From contig CAMCLK010000010.1 in assembly GCA_945875585.1 (NCBI GenBank), positions 1 through 64,000 of the forward strand: a stretch of DNA of 64,000 nucleotides, given 5' to 3'. Shown here in pieces: positions 45,481 to 54,499 of this stretch. The notes beneath the pieces are model-generated. The model was given only the letters and a program-made list of their open reading frames with translations. It had not been told where the DNA came from and did not search any database. Made by a program: the position numbers and the translations under genes. This stretch comes from Candidatus Kuenenia stuttgartensis. Its GTDB lineage: Bacteria > Planctomycetota > Planctomycetia > Gemmatales > Gemmataceae. Position 1 is the first letter of the stretch. Each line of letters starts with the position of its first letter.

Positions 45481-45782
45481 CGCAATTAGAGTTACCCTTA
45501 AATTTGTATCTCCTGCTTGGAATGAATCCTTTGGCTGTAACTACCAGACACGATTGTTGACTTATCAATTGTTTTCAAATACCTCCCGATCTGTCCCTCG
45601 TCAATCCGCGCCACGCCCAATACCCTCTCCAACCGCCTGTTTTCATTTGACCTGATCATCGTGATCTATGCGGTGTGAAAAAATTGAATAGCTTGTCACT
45701 GTCATCAATGACATAACGAAATGCATTTCGCAAATATGCGAATAATGGGTCACCGTAATCTGTTGTCAGGGCTGATTCCGGA

Positions 45783-45933
45783 AATGAACCGGTTATTTAC
45801 GGCGGCGATTGGCAGGTCTGTGAATTCGCCGCTGATGATGAAACGATACAACGAATTCTCATGTAATACGCACAGGAAAAAGGGCGAAGGTGCCCTTTAG
45901 CAATTCTGCTCGCTCAATGCCTAGAGCGCTTAC
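45783..45933 (+). pseudogene. Degenerate fragment of the amidohydrolase gene 3' end
   Basis: 151 bp align to 42821-42970 of the amidohydrolase gene and read NEPVIYGGDWQVCEFAADDETIQRILM, then a TAA, YAQEKG and a frameshift before the shared run caattctgctcgctcaatgc. The live copy reads NERVIYGSDWPVCESAADYETMQRIVM. It is a decayed duplicate, possibly brought together with the IS256 relic 0.3 kb upstream. Confidence 0.85.
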
Positions 45934-45979
45934 TCCTGAGTTGATCGAGCAAGGCGGCTACAAAATTAGTCTTAGACCC

Positions 45980-46023
45980 AAAAAAAGCCTATCAGCCATC
46001 CGATTTGGATTGGCTGACAGGCT
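45980..46023 (-). terminator. Intrinsic terminator of the RTX gene at 46045
   Basis: On the minus strand an imperfect 16-17 bp stem (AGCCTGTCAGCCAATCC pairing with GGATGGCTGATAGGCT) is followed directly by seven T residues. It lies 22 bp past the stop. Confidence 0.85.
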
Positions 46024-46044
46024 ATCTATGGCGACCACCTTGAA

Positions 46045-46740
46045 TCATCGTCGGGTAACTTCAATACCTACCGACAACCAACCCCGTTGTGGTACAACAT
46101 CTTGGCTGTCGATGATGGCGGTGTCATTGCCAATACCACCCCAGAACTTGTCAGAACCGCTACCACCGATCAGAATGTCATTGCCTCCAGAGCCCCATAA
46201 AACATCATTTCCTGTTCCACCATCGATGGTGTCATTGCCACCATTACGATCCCAAAAAGAACTGTTACCATCTCCCCAAAGATCGTCATTACCCGACTCT
46301 CCAAGAATGATGTCATCACCAGCACCACCTTTAACATTGTCGTTGTCAGCCCCAGCTCTAATACTATCGTTAAATTGGGTTCCTTCAATAATATCGTTGC
46401 CACCTCCACTGGAAATGGAAACGCGGCCACTCAGGTTGTTGAACTGGGTGTCCACGCCAGCCAGACGTATAATATCTTTTTGACCAGACCCATTGACAAC
46501 GATTCCTGTCACGGCGAACAAATCCAAACGACCACCAGGTGCCCCTACAACAGTATTGGTAGGACCTCCGGTTACTCTTCCCTGAAGTCGCAAATTTCCA
46601 CCGTTGGCTGTGACACTGACCGTTCGGTTGCTGATTTCCGCCATGTTGATGATGAGCGTGCCTTGGTTGAACGTGAAGGCTGCCGGTACGCAACGATCTT
46701 CTAGCATATTGAGTGACGGCTTGAATGATAAAGATGCCAT
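46045..46740 (-). CDS. RTX-repeat protein with planctomycete LEDR-type N-terminus
   Basis: 231 residues. LEDRCVPA at 13-20 corresponds to the LEDRVTPA of the giant protein at 19441, a short planctomycete extracellular sorting signal. From about 110 on there are RTX-type calcium-binding nonapeptides (GGGNDIIEG, GGAGDDIILG, GGTGNDVLWG, GGSGSDKFWGG). Residues 25-105 form a beta-rich segment without a family. It is therefore a small surface or secreted Ca-binding protein. A terminator follows and about 150 bp separate it from the upstream gene, so it may have its own promoter. Confidence 0.88.
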   Translation of the reverse strand: MASLSFKPSLNMLEDRCVPAAFTFNQGTLIINMAEISNRTVSVTANGGNLRLQGRVTGGPTNTVVGAPGGRLDLFAVTGIVVNGSGQKDIIRLAGVDTQFNNLSGRVSISSGGGNDIIEGTQFNDSIRAGADNDNVKGGAGDDIILGESGNDDLWGDGNSSFWDRNGGNDTIDGGTGNDVLWGSGGNDILIGGSGSDKFWGGIGNDTAIIDSQDVVPQRGWLSVGIEVTRR

Positions 46741-46888
46741 GATTCAGGTCCTATTCTCGTGGAGTGAATTTCTTGCCCGGTTTGGGTTTCGACCACAGTG
46801 GTCTGCCCTTCCAACGAGACAATCACGGTTTGGTTCCCGCTTACGACAAAAAATGGAAAACCCAAATACGCATACCAACAGATGTTTG

Positions 46889-48919
46889 TTATTCTCGCGG
46901 AATTTGAGGGAGATTCTGATGGAGCCATCTTGTTACTTCGATCACGGTCATCAGGGCCGTCATCACCAGGAATGGCAGAACCAGAACGACGGTTCCAACC
47001 ATGCCCCACGACAGGGGCAAAGCGGGGAAATAAAACTCAGGTCTTGCACCAAAAAACCATCCCACTTTTCCAGGCAATCTACGAAAGCGGATGCGAAGCA
47101 CCCAGAAACCAGTCACCTGAAAATCGCTGCGGTACACTATACCATCGTGATGCTTTTCCACTGATTGTGAAATGTCAGGCAACTTCGCCCCCATTCCTGG
47201 AATTACCCAAGAAAGGCGTTCCACTAGATCGGGTTTGATACCGTCGTGTTCAGGTTGAGCCGATGCCTGAACACGGTTTTCAACAATCGGAAAACGAAAA
47301 TATGTGCGTTCCTCGGAATCTTCCATGAATTCCGGAACCAGCACATGCGGAGACGTGCACGTTGGCAGCATTCTTTGCCAATGGGTGTTCAGGGTCTGGT
47401 GGTGCACCACACGGCCATGGCCACTGCAAGTAGGACAGGTTACCCTGCCTGAACCGCCGCAACCGCTGCATGTGACAGTGTATGTCCGTGTGTGTGTTAC
47501 TGTTTGGCCGTTGGATGTCTCTGTGTACGACTCTGATCGTTGCTGGGTACCACTGCCCCCACATCCCGAACAGGTAACTTGGCCGGTGCCTCCGCACGAT
47601 CCACAAATGCAGACAATATCCCATACCCAGCCCAATCCCAAAGGATCCAGCCAATTTTTGTATCCATTGGGAGGATGTAACGGGAACTGAGATTCATCCC
47701 ACATAGGCACAACGGGATTCTGTAAATAGCGGGTGGTACCGCCGCCAAATGAAGTGCTGACATAGCGGCGAACAGTCAGATAACGGAGCATGGCTGCCAC
47801 GACATGCTCATATTCAATATGTACCAGTGAAAGGAAACGCGCGAGATTGCGTGTCACCAGAGGGCTTGCTTCCTCCACATTCCTGCATCCTTGCGATATC
47901 CTGTTGCTCAAAGCCGATTCATCCAACGGATTAAGGCGGCAATCGTCTCGTGATTTCAATGTGCACAAGTCGGGAAAAGATTCCGCGAGCTGAGCTGCAA
48001 TCGGAACTGAAACATTACGTTGCTGGCTAAAATGGCTGGCTCGTGCCAGATCGTGGCACCACCGTACCGCGCAGGCAGATGCACCAATGCCGGCAAGAAC
48101 ACACAACTGCTCGTCTGTTGCTTGTTGAATTAAAGCAGTAATCCATACCACAGAAACCATGACAATTAGTGCCAACAGGCTGGTACTGAATCTGACCAAA
48201 GTGTATGAAAAGTTGAACAAAATCAGAAGCCAGAAGCAGATGGCTGCGGATATTCCCGCTGTCACAACCCATACGGTTTCAAGTTGAGGAATCTCAACGC
48301 GTATGGAGCCAATAAAGGAATGGACAACATATTGCCATCCTTGTTCACGCCCCCAGTCGGTCATGCATATAATCAGCAATCCTGCAAATGAAAATGCTGT
48401 CAGTGATAGGATTCCCCTTGCCCACAATCCACCTGTGATTCCATAGACCAACATCTGTGGAAATTGCTCTTTGCCAAGTGTTGCAAAACGACCCGTGCCA
48501 ATCCCACGCGAGGTTTTCACTTTTTTGACAGCAACGGTGGGTGGGTCGTTATTGTGAATAAAAATAATGTGATGATATATAAATCTTTTCACCAGAAAGG
48601 CAGCCCCCATTGCTGCGGCTGCAAACAAAGCGATCTGACCATGGATTTCTTGTTGATTTTTTTGATATTCTAGGCCATGAGCGGCGAGGTGCCAGCCCGA
48701 AACAACCACTACTGCCCATAATCCTAAATAAGCCATAAAAATAGCGAAACGAATGGGTGGTATCTCGTAAAAACGTGTCCGTATCAATGCCAAGGGTGAT
48801 GTTCCACATGCCAATCGAGCCAGAAAGCAACCGGCAAAAACGGCAAGGGCACCATGCGCGTAAATGATGAAAATGTCGTTCCATAACTGAGTGTATGCTT
48901 GAAGCGAATGAGTATTCAT
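46889..48919 (-). CDS. Multispanning membrane protein with DnaJ-type zinc fingers
   Basis: 676 residues. The N-terminal 300 residues hold about seven or eight TM helices. A soluble domain follows (about 300-430). Residues about 435-505 carry four CxxCxGxG repeats (CGSCGGTG, CSGCGGSG, CSGCGGSG, CPTCSGHG), the complete set of a DnaJ zinc-binding domain, interrupted by a Ser/Thr-rich insertion. No J domain (HPD) is present. A last TM pair lies near the C-terminus (about 640-665). The role is unknown; a membrane-bound redox or substrate-binding chaperone is possible. Confidence 0.75.
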   Translation of the reverse strand: MNTHSLQAYTQLWNDIFIIYAHGALAVFAGCFLARLACGTSPLALIRTRFYEIPPIRFAIFMAYLGLWAVVVVSGWHLAAHGLEYQKNQQEIHGQIALFAAAAMGAAFLVKRFIYHHIIFIHNNDPPTVAVKKVKTSRGIGTGRFATLGKEQFPQMLVYGITGGLWARGILSLTAFSFAGLLIICMTDWGREQGWQYVVHSFIGSIRVEIPQLETVWVVTAGISAAICFWLLILFNFSYTLVRFSTSLLALIVMVSVVWITALIQQATDEQLCVLAGIGASACAVRWCHDLARASHFSQQRNVSVPIAAQLAESFPDLCTLKSRDDCRLNPLDESALSNRISQGCRNVEEASPLVTRNLARFLSLVHIEYEHVVAAMLRYLTVRRYVSTSFGGGTTRYLQNPVVPMWDESQFPLHPPNGYKNWLDPLGLGWVWDIVCICGSCGGTGQVTCSGCGGSGTQQRSESYTETSNGQTVTHTRTYTVTCSGCGGSGRVTCPTCSGHGRVVHHQTLNTHWQRMLPTCTSPHVLVPEFMEDSEERTYFRFPIVENRVQASAQPEHDGIKPDLVERLSWVIPGMGAKLPDISQSVEKHHDGIVYRSDFQVTGFWVLRIRFRRLPGKVGWFFGARPEFYFPALPLSWGMVGTVVLVLPFLVMTALMTVIEVTRWLHQNLPQIPRE

Positions 48920-48974
48920 AAATCATACTTCTTCTGTGGTGATAATTGATTTGGAAATGGTATTACCACAAAAG

Positions 48975-49004
48975 GCAGTAATACTATCAGTATTACTGCG
49001 TTTT
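48975..49004. terminator. Terminator between the 49028 and 48919 genes
   Basis: A perfect 11-bp stem (48975-48985 with 48989-48999) and a 3-nt loop, followed by TTTT in both directions. Read on the minus strand it ends the 49028-49426 transcript before the membrane-protein gene starts. Confidence 0.75.
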
Positions 49005-49027
49005 GATTTGAGCGTTGGATCCGATTG

Positions 49028-49426
49028 TCACCGAATGATAATGGGATCGCTATCAATGATGGCGGTCCCACGCCGGAGGGTGACGGTGCCACCATTGAAT
49101 ATGCCTGTAGCCCTATCAACCCCTAGGAGGATACGTGTTTGGCCATCTGGTAACTGCTCGACACTGAAAGTTTGCAGTGCTGTTACGCGCCGTTGGGCCA
49201 AATCCTTGATGGTGCTTGTAAAACCACCATTACCACCTGACGGGCCAAACTTGACTGTCACAGTGTCATTGAATGCGCCTGTCACTGAAAATCGGCACGC
49301 ACCATTCATCCTACCAACAATGACCTGACTGTTCCCGCCTGTACTGGAACCGCCCTGCACGTTCAATTCTCCGCCAAAAGCAGTACCCGTGACCAGTAGG
49401 CCAATCAATGAAGCTCGAATGTTCAT
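49028..49426 (-). CDS. Small secreted protein, unknown
   Basis: 132 residues from the ATG at 49426 (GGAAG upstream on the minus strand). A signal peptide (about 1-18, IRASLIGLLVTGTAFG) is followed by a Gly/Ser-rich, probably all-beta domain (GSSTGGNSQVIVGRMNG, then TVTVKFGPSGGNGGF). No family is recognised. It lies between an ECF sigma factor gene (135 bp upstream, same strand) and a bidirectional-looking terminator, so the sigma factor and this protein may be cotranscribed. Confidence 0.7.
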   Translation of the reverse strand: MNIRASLIGLLVTGTAFGGELNVQGGSSTGGNSQVIVGRMNGACRFSVTGAFNDTVTVKFGPSGGNGGFTSTIKDLAQRRVTALQTFSVEQLPDGQTRILLGVDRATGIFNGGTVTLRRGTAIIDSDPIIIR

Positions 49427-49561
49427 GGTCTTCCCTCGGTGATCTAAAGTTGCCTGAAAGGAAATGTCCGCACCGGACATCTACTCCAACAGACCAATCA
49501 CCAAAAGGTTCCAACAGACGACATGAATTCTTGGATGTCAGTTCAATCAGCGAATTAATGA

Positions 49562-50164
49562 TCAATCCGCATCCAAACGTATGATCGCCTCACGGAACTT
49601 TTCGATCACACGTTCCACCGTTCGGGTGGCATAACCTGTTTCCTCAGCAGCTTTTTCCTTGGATTGGTGGCCCAGATAGAGCTCGATAATGCGACGATGA
49701 TCACCTTTGAATTGGTTCAGAGCCACTTCGATCATGTCATTGATTTCTGCTTCTTCGGCTGGGCCGGCTTGTGGGCAAGCAGCCAGGTGTTCTTCCAAAG
49801 TGACCGCAGGCGAACGCGCATTTCCTTCGGCATCCATACGGTCGTTCCGTTTTTTCTGGTGATGAAGTCTGTTGCGGTTTAGGGCCTTACGGATGGTTAC
49901 TTTGGCCAGAAACCCAAACAACGCCTGCCAGTTATCAATGACAAATTCACGGTTAATGTGGCCGTCGAAGAACGATTCCATCACTGAATGCGCCACGCTC
50001 TCGGGGTCTACCTTGGCTCCTAGTCGTGGATCGAGCTTCTTTGAAGCCAGACGAACCACACTTCCGATGTAGCGTTCATAAAGAACCTTTGCAGCAGTTT
50101 GATCCTGCCGGTCCAGACCTTCCATCATGGCGGCAAATGAATCCGATGGGTCAGAGGTGGTCAT
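49562..50164 (-). CDS. ECF-type RNA polymerase sigma factor (planctomycete type)
   Basis: 200 residues. Sigma region 2 appears as ASKKLDPRLGAKVDPESVAHSVMESFF and WQALFGFLAKVTIRKALNRNRLH. Region 4 is IIELYLGHQSKEKAAEETGYATRTVERVIEKFREAI. The wording is that of ECF sigma factors common in Planctomycetes, which usually lack a classic adjacent anti-sigma gene; none is visible next to it. GGGAAG lies upstream of the ATG. A 21-bp inverted repeat (AATTACC-N7-GGTAATT) and a TATAAT-like hexamer lie in the promoter region. Confidence 0.9.
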   Translation of the reverse strand: MTTSDPSDSFAAMMEGLDRQDQTAAKVLYERYIGSVVRLASKKLDPRLGAKVDPESVAHSVMESFFDGHINREFVIDNWQALFGFLAKVTIRKALNRNRLHHQKKRNDRMDAEGNARSPAVTLEEHLAACPQAGPAEEAEINDMIEVALNQFKGDHRRIIELYLGHQSKEKAAEETGYATRTVERVIEKFREAIIRLDAD

Positions 50165-50215
50165 GGAGGCTTCCCGGGGTGTTCTGTTAAACTGATCATT
50201 ATAATTAAATCAATA

Positions 50216-50236
50216 AATTACCTGCTGATGGTAATT
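50216..50236. promoter_or_regulatory. 21-bp dyad upstream of the ECF sigma gene
   Basis: AATTACC and GGTAATT, separated by 7 bp, form a perfect inverted repeat 52 bp upstream of the sigma start. A TATAAT is present nearer the gene on the minus strand (about 50198-50203), so the dyad overlaps the expected -35 zone and could be an operator. Confidence 0.35.
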
Positions 50237-50436
50237 ATTTGTCGCGTTTTCTACAACTTCTTGTCTTGTAGGGAGTTAACTTGAATTGCTTCAGTTGTGT
50301 GCATTCATGCGATGCGCCAATAGAGGCGTGGTCTTGAAGCATTCAACGCCACAGTAATGAACTGAAATGGCCTGAGGGCACACAGACGGCACCTCAGGCA
50401 TTTATCATCATTTATCACGAAATCCCAAAATCCAAG

Positions 50437-51885
50437 TCAGCGGTGGTAGCGAACCGTAATAACAGTATTGGGATCTTCGATGATTAGGTCAACACCTTTG
50501 ACCTGATTCTCGATTTTACGCCCAGCTCCGAATTCGCTTGGTTCTTTCGTTGGTGGTTGGCTTGGAGCAGTTCCTCGGGGAGCGGTTGGTGATAATTTTG
50601 GGACATTTGACTCTGATGAACGAGACTTTGCTTGTGATTCGGGCGCACGGGAGGCAACTGGCGGAGGCCGCCGGTTCTGTCGGAAAATTTCACGTGGAGC
50701 TGAACCTACCCGTGGTGGTTCGCTTCCATAGTTCGGTGGCGCTATATTGAAATTGGGTTCGGGTGGAAGTTCTCTTCCAGGCAATTGATTCATTGGCCGA
50801 GCATATGCAAGCCGGTTGGGTTGTTGCATATCGGAAACCATGGTATTGGATATACCTACTGTAATCACGCCTACCGGGCCATTCACTAATTCAGGAAATA
50901 GACTTCGAACACCTTTACCAAGTGCCACCTGCTCAAATTCTTCGCTGGTCTGATTGTCGATGTGCCATCCGGTGAGTATTGTTTCCCCTGGCACGCCATT
51001 CTTGCTGGGTTCGACAATATATGCCCGGTACTTTGGCCCCATCAATGGTCTTCCTTTTATATCAAACAGTGGCTCGCCTGTATGATCCAACAATGGTTTG
51101 GTGACCTTGCTGAGTGCAAACTGATCCACGCCATCGAGTTTCATAGAGACCCCGATTTGTTTGCTGGAGTAATTGAGGACGCGTACTTGCACAATTTCTC
51201 CCTTGAACAAGGGAACAAAGGGCTGGCCGTTATCTAGTTCCGGTTCGACCGTGGTTAACTTTTCTTTCGAATTCATAGGACGCTTCAGAATTTCAACAGC
51301 ATACGGACTGTCCTGAAATGCCTTGACCTGCGTCCCGCCAATGAAAGGCTCATGCTTATTTTTGACAGGAAGAGCTCCATTGTTGGGTAAAACAGCCGTC
51401 TTTCCTTGTAATTGCGCTGTATTCGTTGCGTTGATAAGGGTGGTTTCGATTGGGGTGAATTCTGCCAATTCGCGGCCATTTGTCTCGTCCAATAATCGAA
51501 CCGAAACCTTTACACGTGTTTTGTCAACTCCATCCTTGTCCTGGAATGTTTCTGAGGTGTATGTGCCGAACACGATGGTCGTCGCCTTATCGTTGATACT
51601 AGATCCGAATGCCAGTTTGAATTCATTGGCCAATAATCCACCAGTATTGGCCTGATCTGCAGGAATGCTGGTAAACGCTCCAATTTTGACTTGAATGGCC
51701 TTTTTCTTTTCCTGAAGGTGACGGGCCACTTTTTGAGCAACCGTTGTCGACATGGATCTCAATTCGCCAATAGCAGGAGTAACCTCGCTGCGTGCCACGC
51801 TACAAAATATTTCTGTAAGCAATATGGCCATGAATGCTGTTAAAATCCAATGGCTCTGTCGGCCCAAGCAGTTCTTGATAATCAC
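50437..51885 (-). CDS. Secreted proline-rich protein, unknown
   Basis: 482 residues from the GTG at 51885, which has GGAGG 8 bp upstream; in-frame starts at 51900 (ATG) and 51909 (GTG) are less well placed. A signal peptide (about 10-33) precedes a domain (35-150) that weakly resembles lipoprotein-like folds acting on cell-surface assembly (IQVKIGAFTSIP, then FGTYTSETFQDKDG). The middle part is beta-rich. Residues 370-460 are rich in Pro, Arg and Ser (RQNRRPPPVASRAPES). No catalytic motif is seen. It begins 27 bp after the stop of the di-heme protein gene upstream, so the two form an operon. Confidence 0.7.
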   Translation of the reverse strand: MIIKNCLGRQSHWILTAFMAILLTEIFCSVARSEVTPAIGELRSMSTTVAQKVARHLQEKKKAIQVKIGAFTSIPADQANTGGLLANEFKLAFGSSINDKATTIVFGTYTSETFQDKDGVDKTRVKVSVRLLDETNGRELAEFTPIETTLINATNTAQLQGKTAVLPNNGALPVKNKHEPFIGGTQVKAFQDSPYAVEILKRPMNSKEKLTTVEPELDNGQPFVPLFKGEIVQVRVLNYSSKQIGVSMKLDGVDQFALSKVTKPLLDHTGEPLFDIKGRPLMGPKYRAYIVEPSKNGVPGETILTGWHIDNQTSEEFEQVALGKGVRSLFPELVNGPVGVITVGISNTMVSDMQQPNRLAYARPMNQLPGRELPPEPNFNIAPPNYGSEPPRVGSAPREIFRQNRRPPPVASRAPESQAKSRSSESNVPKLSPTAPRGTAPSQPPTKEPSEFGAGRKIENQVKGVDLIIEDPNTVITVRYHR

Positions 51886-51911
51886 GACACAATCCTCCAT
51901 ATTTGACACGG

Positions 51912-53708
51912 TTACCGTAACACAGGAAAGTAAAGATAACTTTCAGCCACCTTTTGCATCAAGGACCCACCACTGTCGGTGGCGTCCCACTGGTAGCGTG
52001 GCAACACACCTTTCCTTTCAATCACCGATTCGAGCGCCAATTCACGACGTTTTTCCTTGCCAATATCATTCAGTTTATCCAAATTTTTCAAGTAAAGTTC
52101 GGAAGCAATATCGGCAGCATCAAGGTGCCTCTGGTAGCGAGTCACGACCTCTGTGACTGGTTCCCTGAATTGCGTGATTGGCACCTTTTTTCCAGCCGGA
52201 GTTCGGATCACTGTTCCCATTGTTGCTTCGAGAGCTTTCAAAAAACGTGCTTTGTCTTCCTCCACATGCTTGTCCATTACTTTTTGGGTTGGATGAAGCA
52301 GGCCAACCTTTTCGCGCGCTTTGCCAAAAAGAGCGTTACTGTCGCGAATTGTATCTTCAACGGGGATCATGCCGTGCCGATGGCATGCCATGCAACTCAC
52401 GCCGTTCAAAATCAGGGGCGTTCCGGAAACCTTTTTATCGTCGCTGACAACATCCACTGGGCCGGCATCGATGCGGTTGTCGTTGCCATCCACGAGGAGG
52501 TAAGCCTGTAGTCCATTGGGCAGGTTAAAGATTAGCTCGCCGCCATCGTGCTTGAATGCGAGTTCTGGAAATGGATGCCCCCTGTAGATCGGTCCGAGCG
52601 GGAATCGGGCGATATTCGCACGCGCGTTGTCTTGGCGAAAATCGTAGCTTTTCCAGTAGGCACCCTGTTTTGTGACATGGCGTTCCACCAAACGGTTCTG
52701 TCCGCTGACACCACTTCGGGCAAACCCAGCCCGTACTACCTTGCTATTACTGATATTTTCGTTCGCATTCACATTCAACCTTTGCTCAAGGGCACTGGCA
52801 CTTTTTGGTAATTCCAGAAGAGCGTGGTAAAGAGTTGGCTGGGTTGCTGCCATCACGAACCAATCTGAACGCACCCATGCCTGATGGCTTCCGGAGAGGG
52901 ATTCAATCTGCGCGTCGGCGTCCGCCAATTCTTGATCGTCGATATTTCTATATTTTAATCCATACGGATACAGGTTTTCTATGTTTTTCCATGGTCTTTC
53001 AAGGTTTTGGTTCCAGCCGAGTGTGCGGATATCGACAGCGTAAAGAATACCAAGCTCCCCGCCCACCGGAACTTCACGGGGGAGGCTGATCGATTCGAGC
53101 CAACTCAGGCTGTTGAGGACCTTGGCAAGACCAGCTCTTTGATACCGGAGGTCTTCCTCGTCAAAATGATGGTTATTGTGGTTGTGTACAAGACTGAAGT
53201 AGCGTGTGTTCTGCTGTTCTGCTTTCAACATCGCTGCACGCTGCAGATCGTCACGAATGGCCAAGATCATCTGCTTGAGCGAAATGAATGGCCGAGCGGT
53301 AGTTGCTTGGTATGGTGGCGCCCCTGATTCGATCCATTTCCGAATCACTGAACGCTGGGCATCTCCAAAGTCGTGTCTTTCGCTAGACGGCGGTAAGGGC
53401 ATCCTTTTCTGAATGGCATCCCACAACGTTGATTCTTTCAGGCTATGTGGCACCACCACTGCTTCGGGGGTTGCGTTTACCATGGAATCATGTTTGAGAA
53501 CGTCAAAACCGTACCCAATGCTGGATCCCGTTCCATTGTGGCACCGGTGGCAATGTTCCTTGAAGATGCGCCTGACCTGTGCTGGCAATGATTCATTTTC
53601 CTGGCTTCGGGCCAATCTGTTTCCCGGCAAAACAACCACAAACGCAAGTATGGCGAGTTTAAACACGCATTTCCTGAAGATGTGGTGTCCTGTTGTGGTA
53701 AACATCAT
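51912..53708 (-). CDS. Exported di-heme c-type cytochrome-like protein
   Basis: 598 residues with a hydrophobic signal segment (about 10-35). The first heme motif CHRCHN lies near residue 53, followed by planctomycete-cytochrome wording (MPLPPSS..., VIRKWIESGAPP). A second, CMACHRHG, lies near 430 in LNGVSCMACHRHGMIP. The long region between is of unknown fold (NHNNHHFDEEDLRYQR, then YRGHPFPELAFKHDGGELIFNLPNGLQAYLLVDG). It probably takes part in periplasmic electron transfer. It is divergent from the sigma-factor gene at 53936 and heads the two-gene unit with 50437-51885. Confidence 0.82.
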   Translation of the reverse strand: MMFTTTGHHIFRKCVFKLAILAFVVVLPGNRLARSQENESLPAQVRRIFKEHCHRCHNGTGSSIGYGFDVLKHDSMVNATPEAVVVPHSLKESTLWDAIQKRMPLPPSSERHDFGDAQRSVIRKWIESGAPPYQATTARPFISLKQMILAIRDDLQRAAMLKAEQQNTRYFSLVHNHNNHHFDEEDLRYQRAGLAKVLNSLSWLESISLPREVPVGGELGILYAVDIRTLGWNQNLERPWKNIENLYPYGLKYRNIDDQELADADAQIESLSGSHQAWVRSDWFVMAATQPTLYHALLELPKSASALEQRLNVNANENISNSKVVRAGFARSGVSGQNRLVERHVTKQGAYWKSYDFRQDNARANIARFPLGPIYRGHPFPELAFKHDGGELIFNLPNGLQAYLLVDGNDNRIDAGPVDVVSDDKKVSGTPLILNGVSCMACHRHGMIPVEDTIRDSNALFGKAREKVGLLHPTQKVMDKHVEEDKARFLKALEATMGTVIRTPAGKKVPITQFREPVTEVVTRYQRHLDAADIASELYLKNLDKLNDIGKEKRRELALESVIERKGVLPRYQWDATDSGGSLMQKVAESYLYFPVLR

Positions 53709-53935
53709 GCAAGGTTCCCGAAGCTAAGTGCTGGGCTGATGAGACAGCCCTATAACCCTCTAATCACTTTTTGAGTTCCCGGGATGACAAAAAATGTGGG
53801 AACTTTTTTGCCAATCAACCAGTTATTTGCAACATGAGCTGTAGCATCACCATATTGGTTTTATCGGGCACCTGTTTTCAGTTGCCATTCCCTCGAACAG
53901 GTGCCGATTTCAGTCTATTCAACTATGATGGCATC

Positions 53936-54499
53936 ATGACAGCACGGCTTGAACCGGATGTGGACTCCCTTGTGGAGCAGGCAGCTCTTGGCGATGCCCG
54001 CTCGTTTGATGAGCTCGTGGAAGCTTTTTCACTGCGCCTTTTGCGATTCCTGACATTGACCCGGGGGTTGCCTCTTCACCGCGCTGAAGACGTGGCGCAG
54101 GAAGTGTGGATCAAAGTTTGGAAGGCTCTACCTCGCAGGAAGCCCGGCCCTTTTTTGGGTTGGTTGCTCACCATAGCGCGTAACGCTGCCACCGATGACC
54201 AGAAATCGGCCTATCATCGCTTGGTGCGGCAAGACACTGAAGAAGGAATTCTGCCCCATGTGGCATCTGGCGAAACTCAACAATCCCATGAATCGGATGT
54301 CGCATTGGTATCCGAGCGTTTGGCAGCGTGCCTCGAAAAACTTGATCTAGAACGCAAGCAAGTGATTGAACGTTTTGCTGCTGGGGAATCTCAAGATGAT
54401 ATCGCACAGATGTTGCTGATTCCGCTCGGTACTGTCAAAAGCCGCTTGAGCCGCGGTAGGCAGGATTTGAAAGTCTGCCTGGGAGATCTGGCGCCATGA
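53936..54499 (+). CDS. ECF RNA polymerase sigma factor
   Basis: 187 residues from the ATG at 53936; the frame stays open to 53771 but that part has no sigma similarity. Region 2 reads ARSFDELVEAFSLRLLRFL and AEDVAQEVWIKVWKALPR, region 4 RKQVIERFAAGESQDDIAQMLLIPLGTVKSRLSRGRQDLK, standard ECF wording. Its stop overlaps the start of the next gene by ATGA, the arrangement typical of a sigma/anti-sigma pair. A 7-bp stem-loop followed by six T (53774-53809) lies in the leader. Confidence 0.94.
   Translation: MTARLEPDVDSLVEQAALGDARSFDELVEAFSLRLLRFLTLTRGLPLHRAEDVAQEVWIKVWKALPRRKPGPFLGWLLTIARNAATDDQKSAYHRLVRQDTEEGILPHVASGETQQSHESDVALVSERLAACLEKLDLERKQVIERFAAGESQDDIAQMLLIPLGTVKSRLSRGRQDLKVCLGDLAP

Noticed and set aside
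45890-46483. 197-codon plus-strand frame with Pro/Ser/Leu repeats
   Set aside because: Reverse-strand reading of the RTX repeats of the 46045 gene; the minus frame has the LEDR motif, RTX repeats and a terminator.
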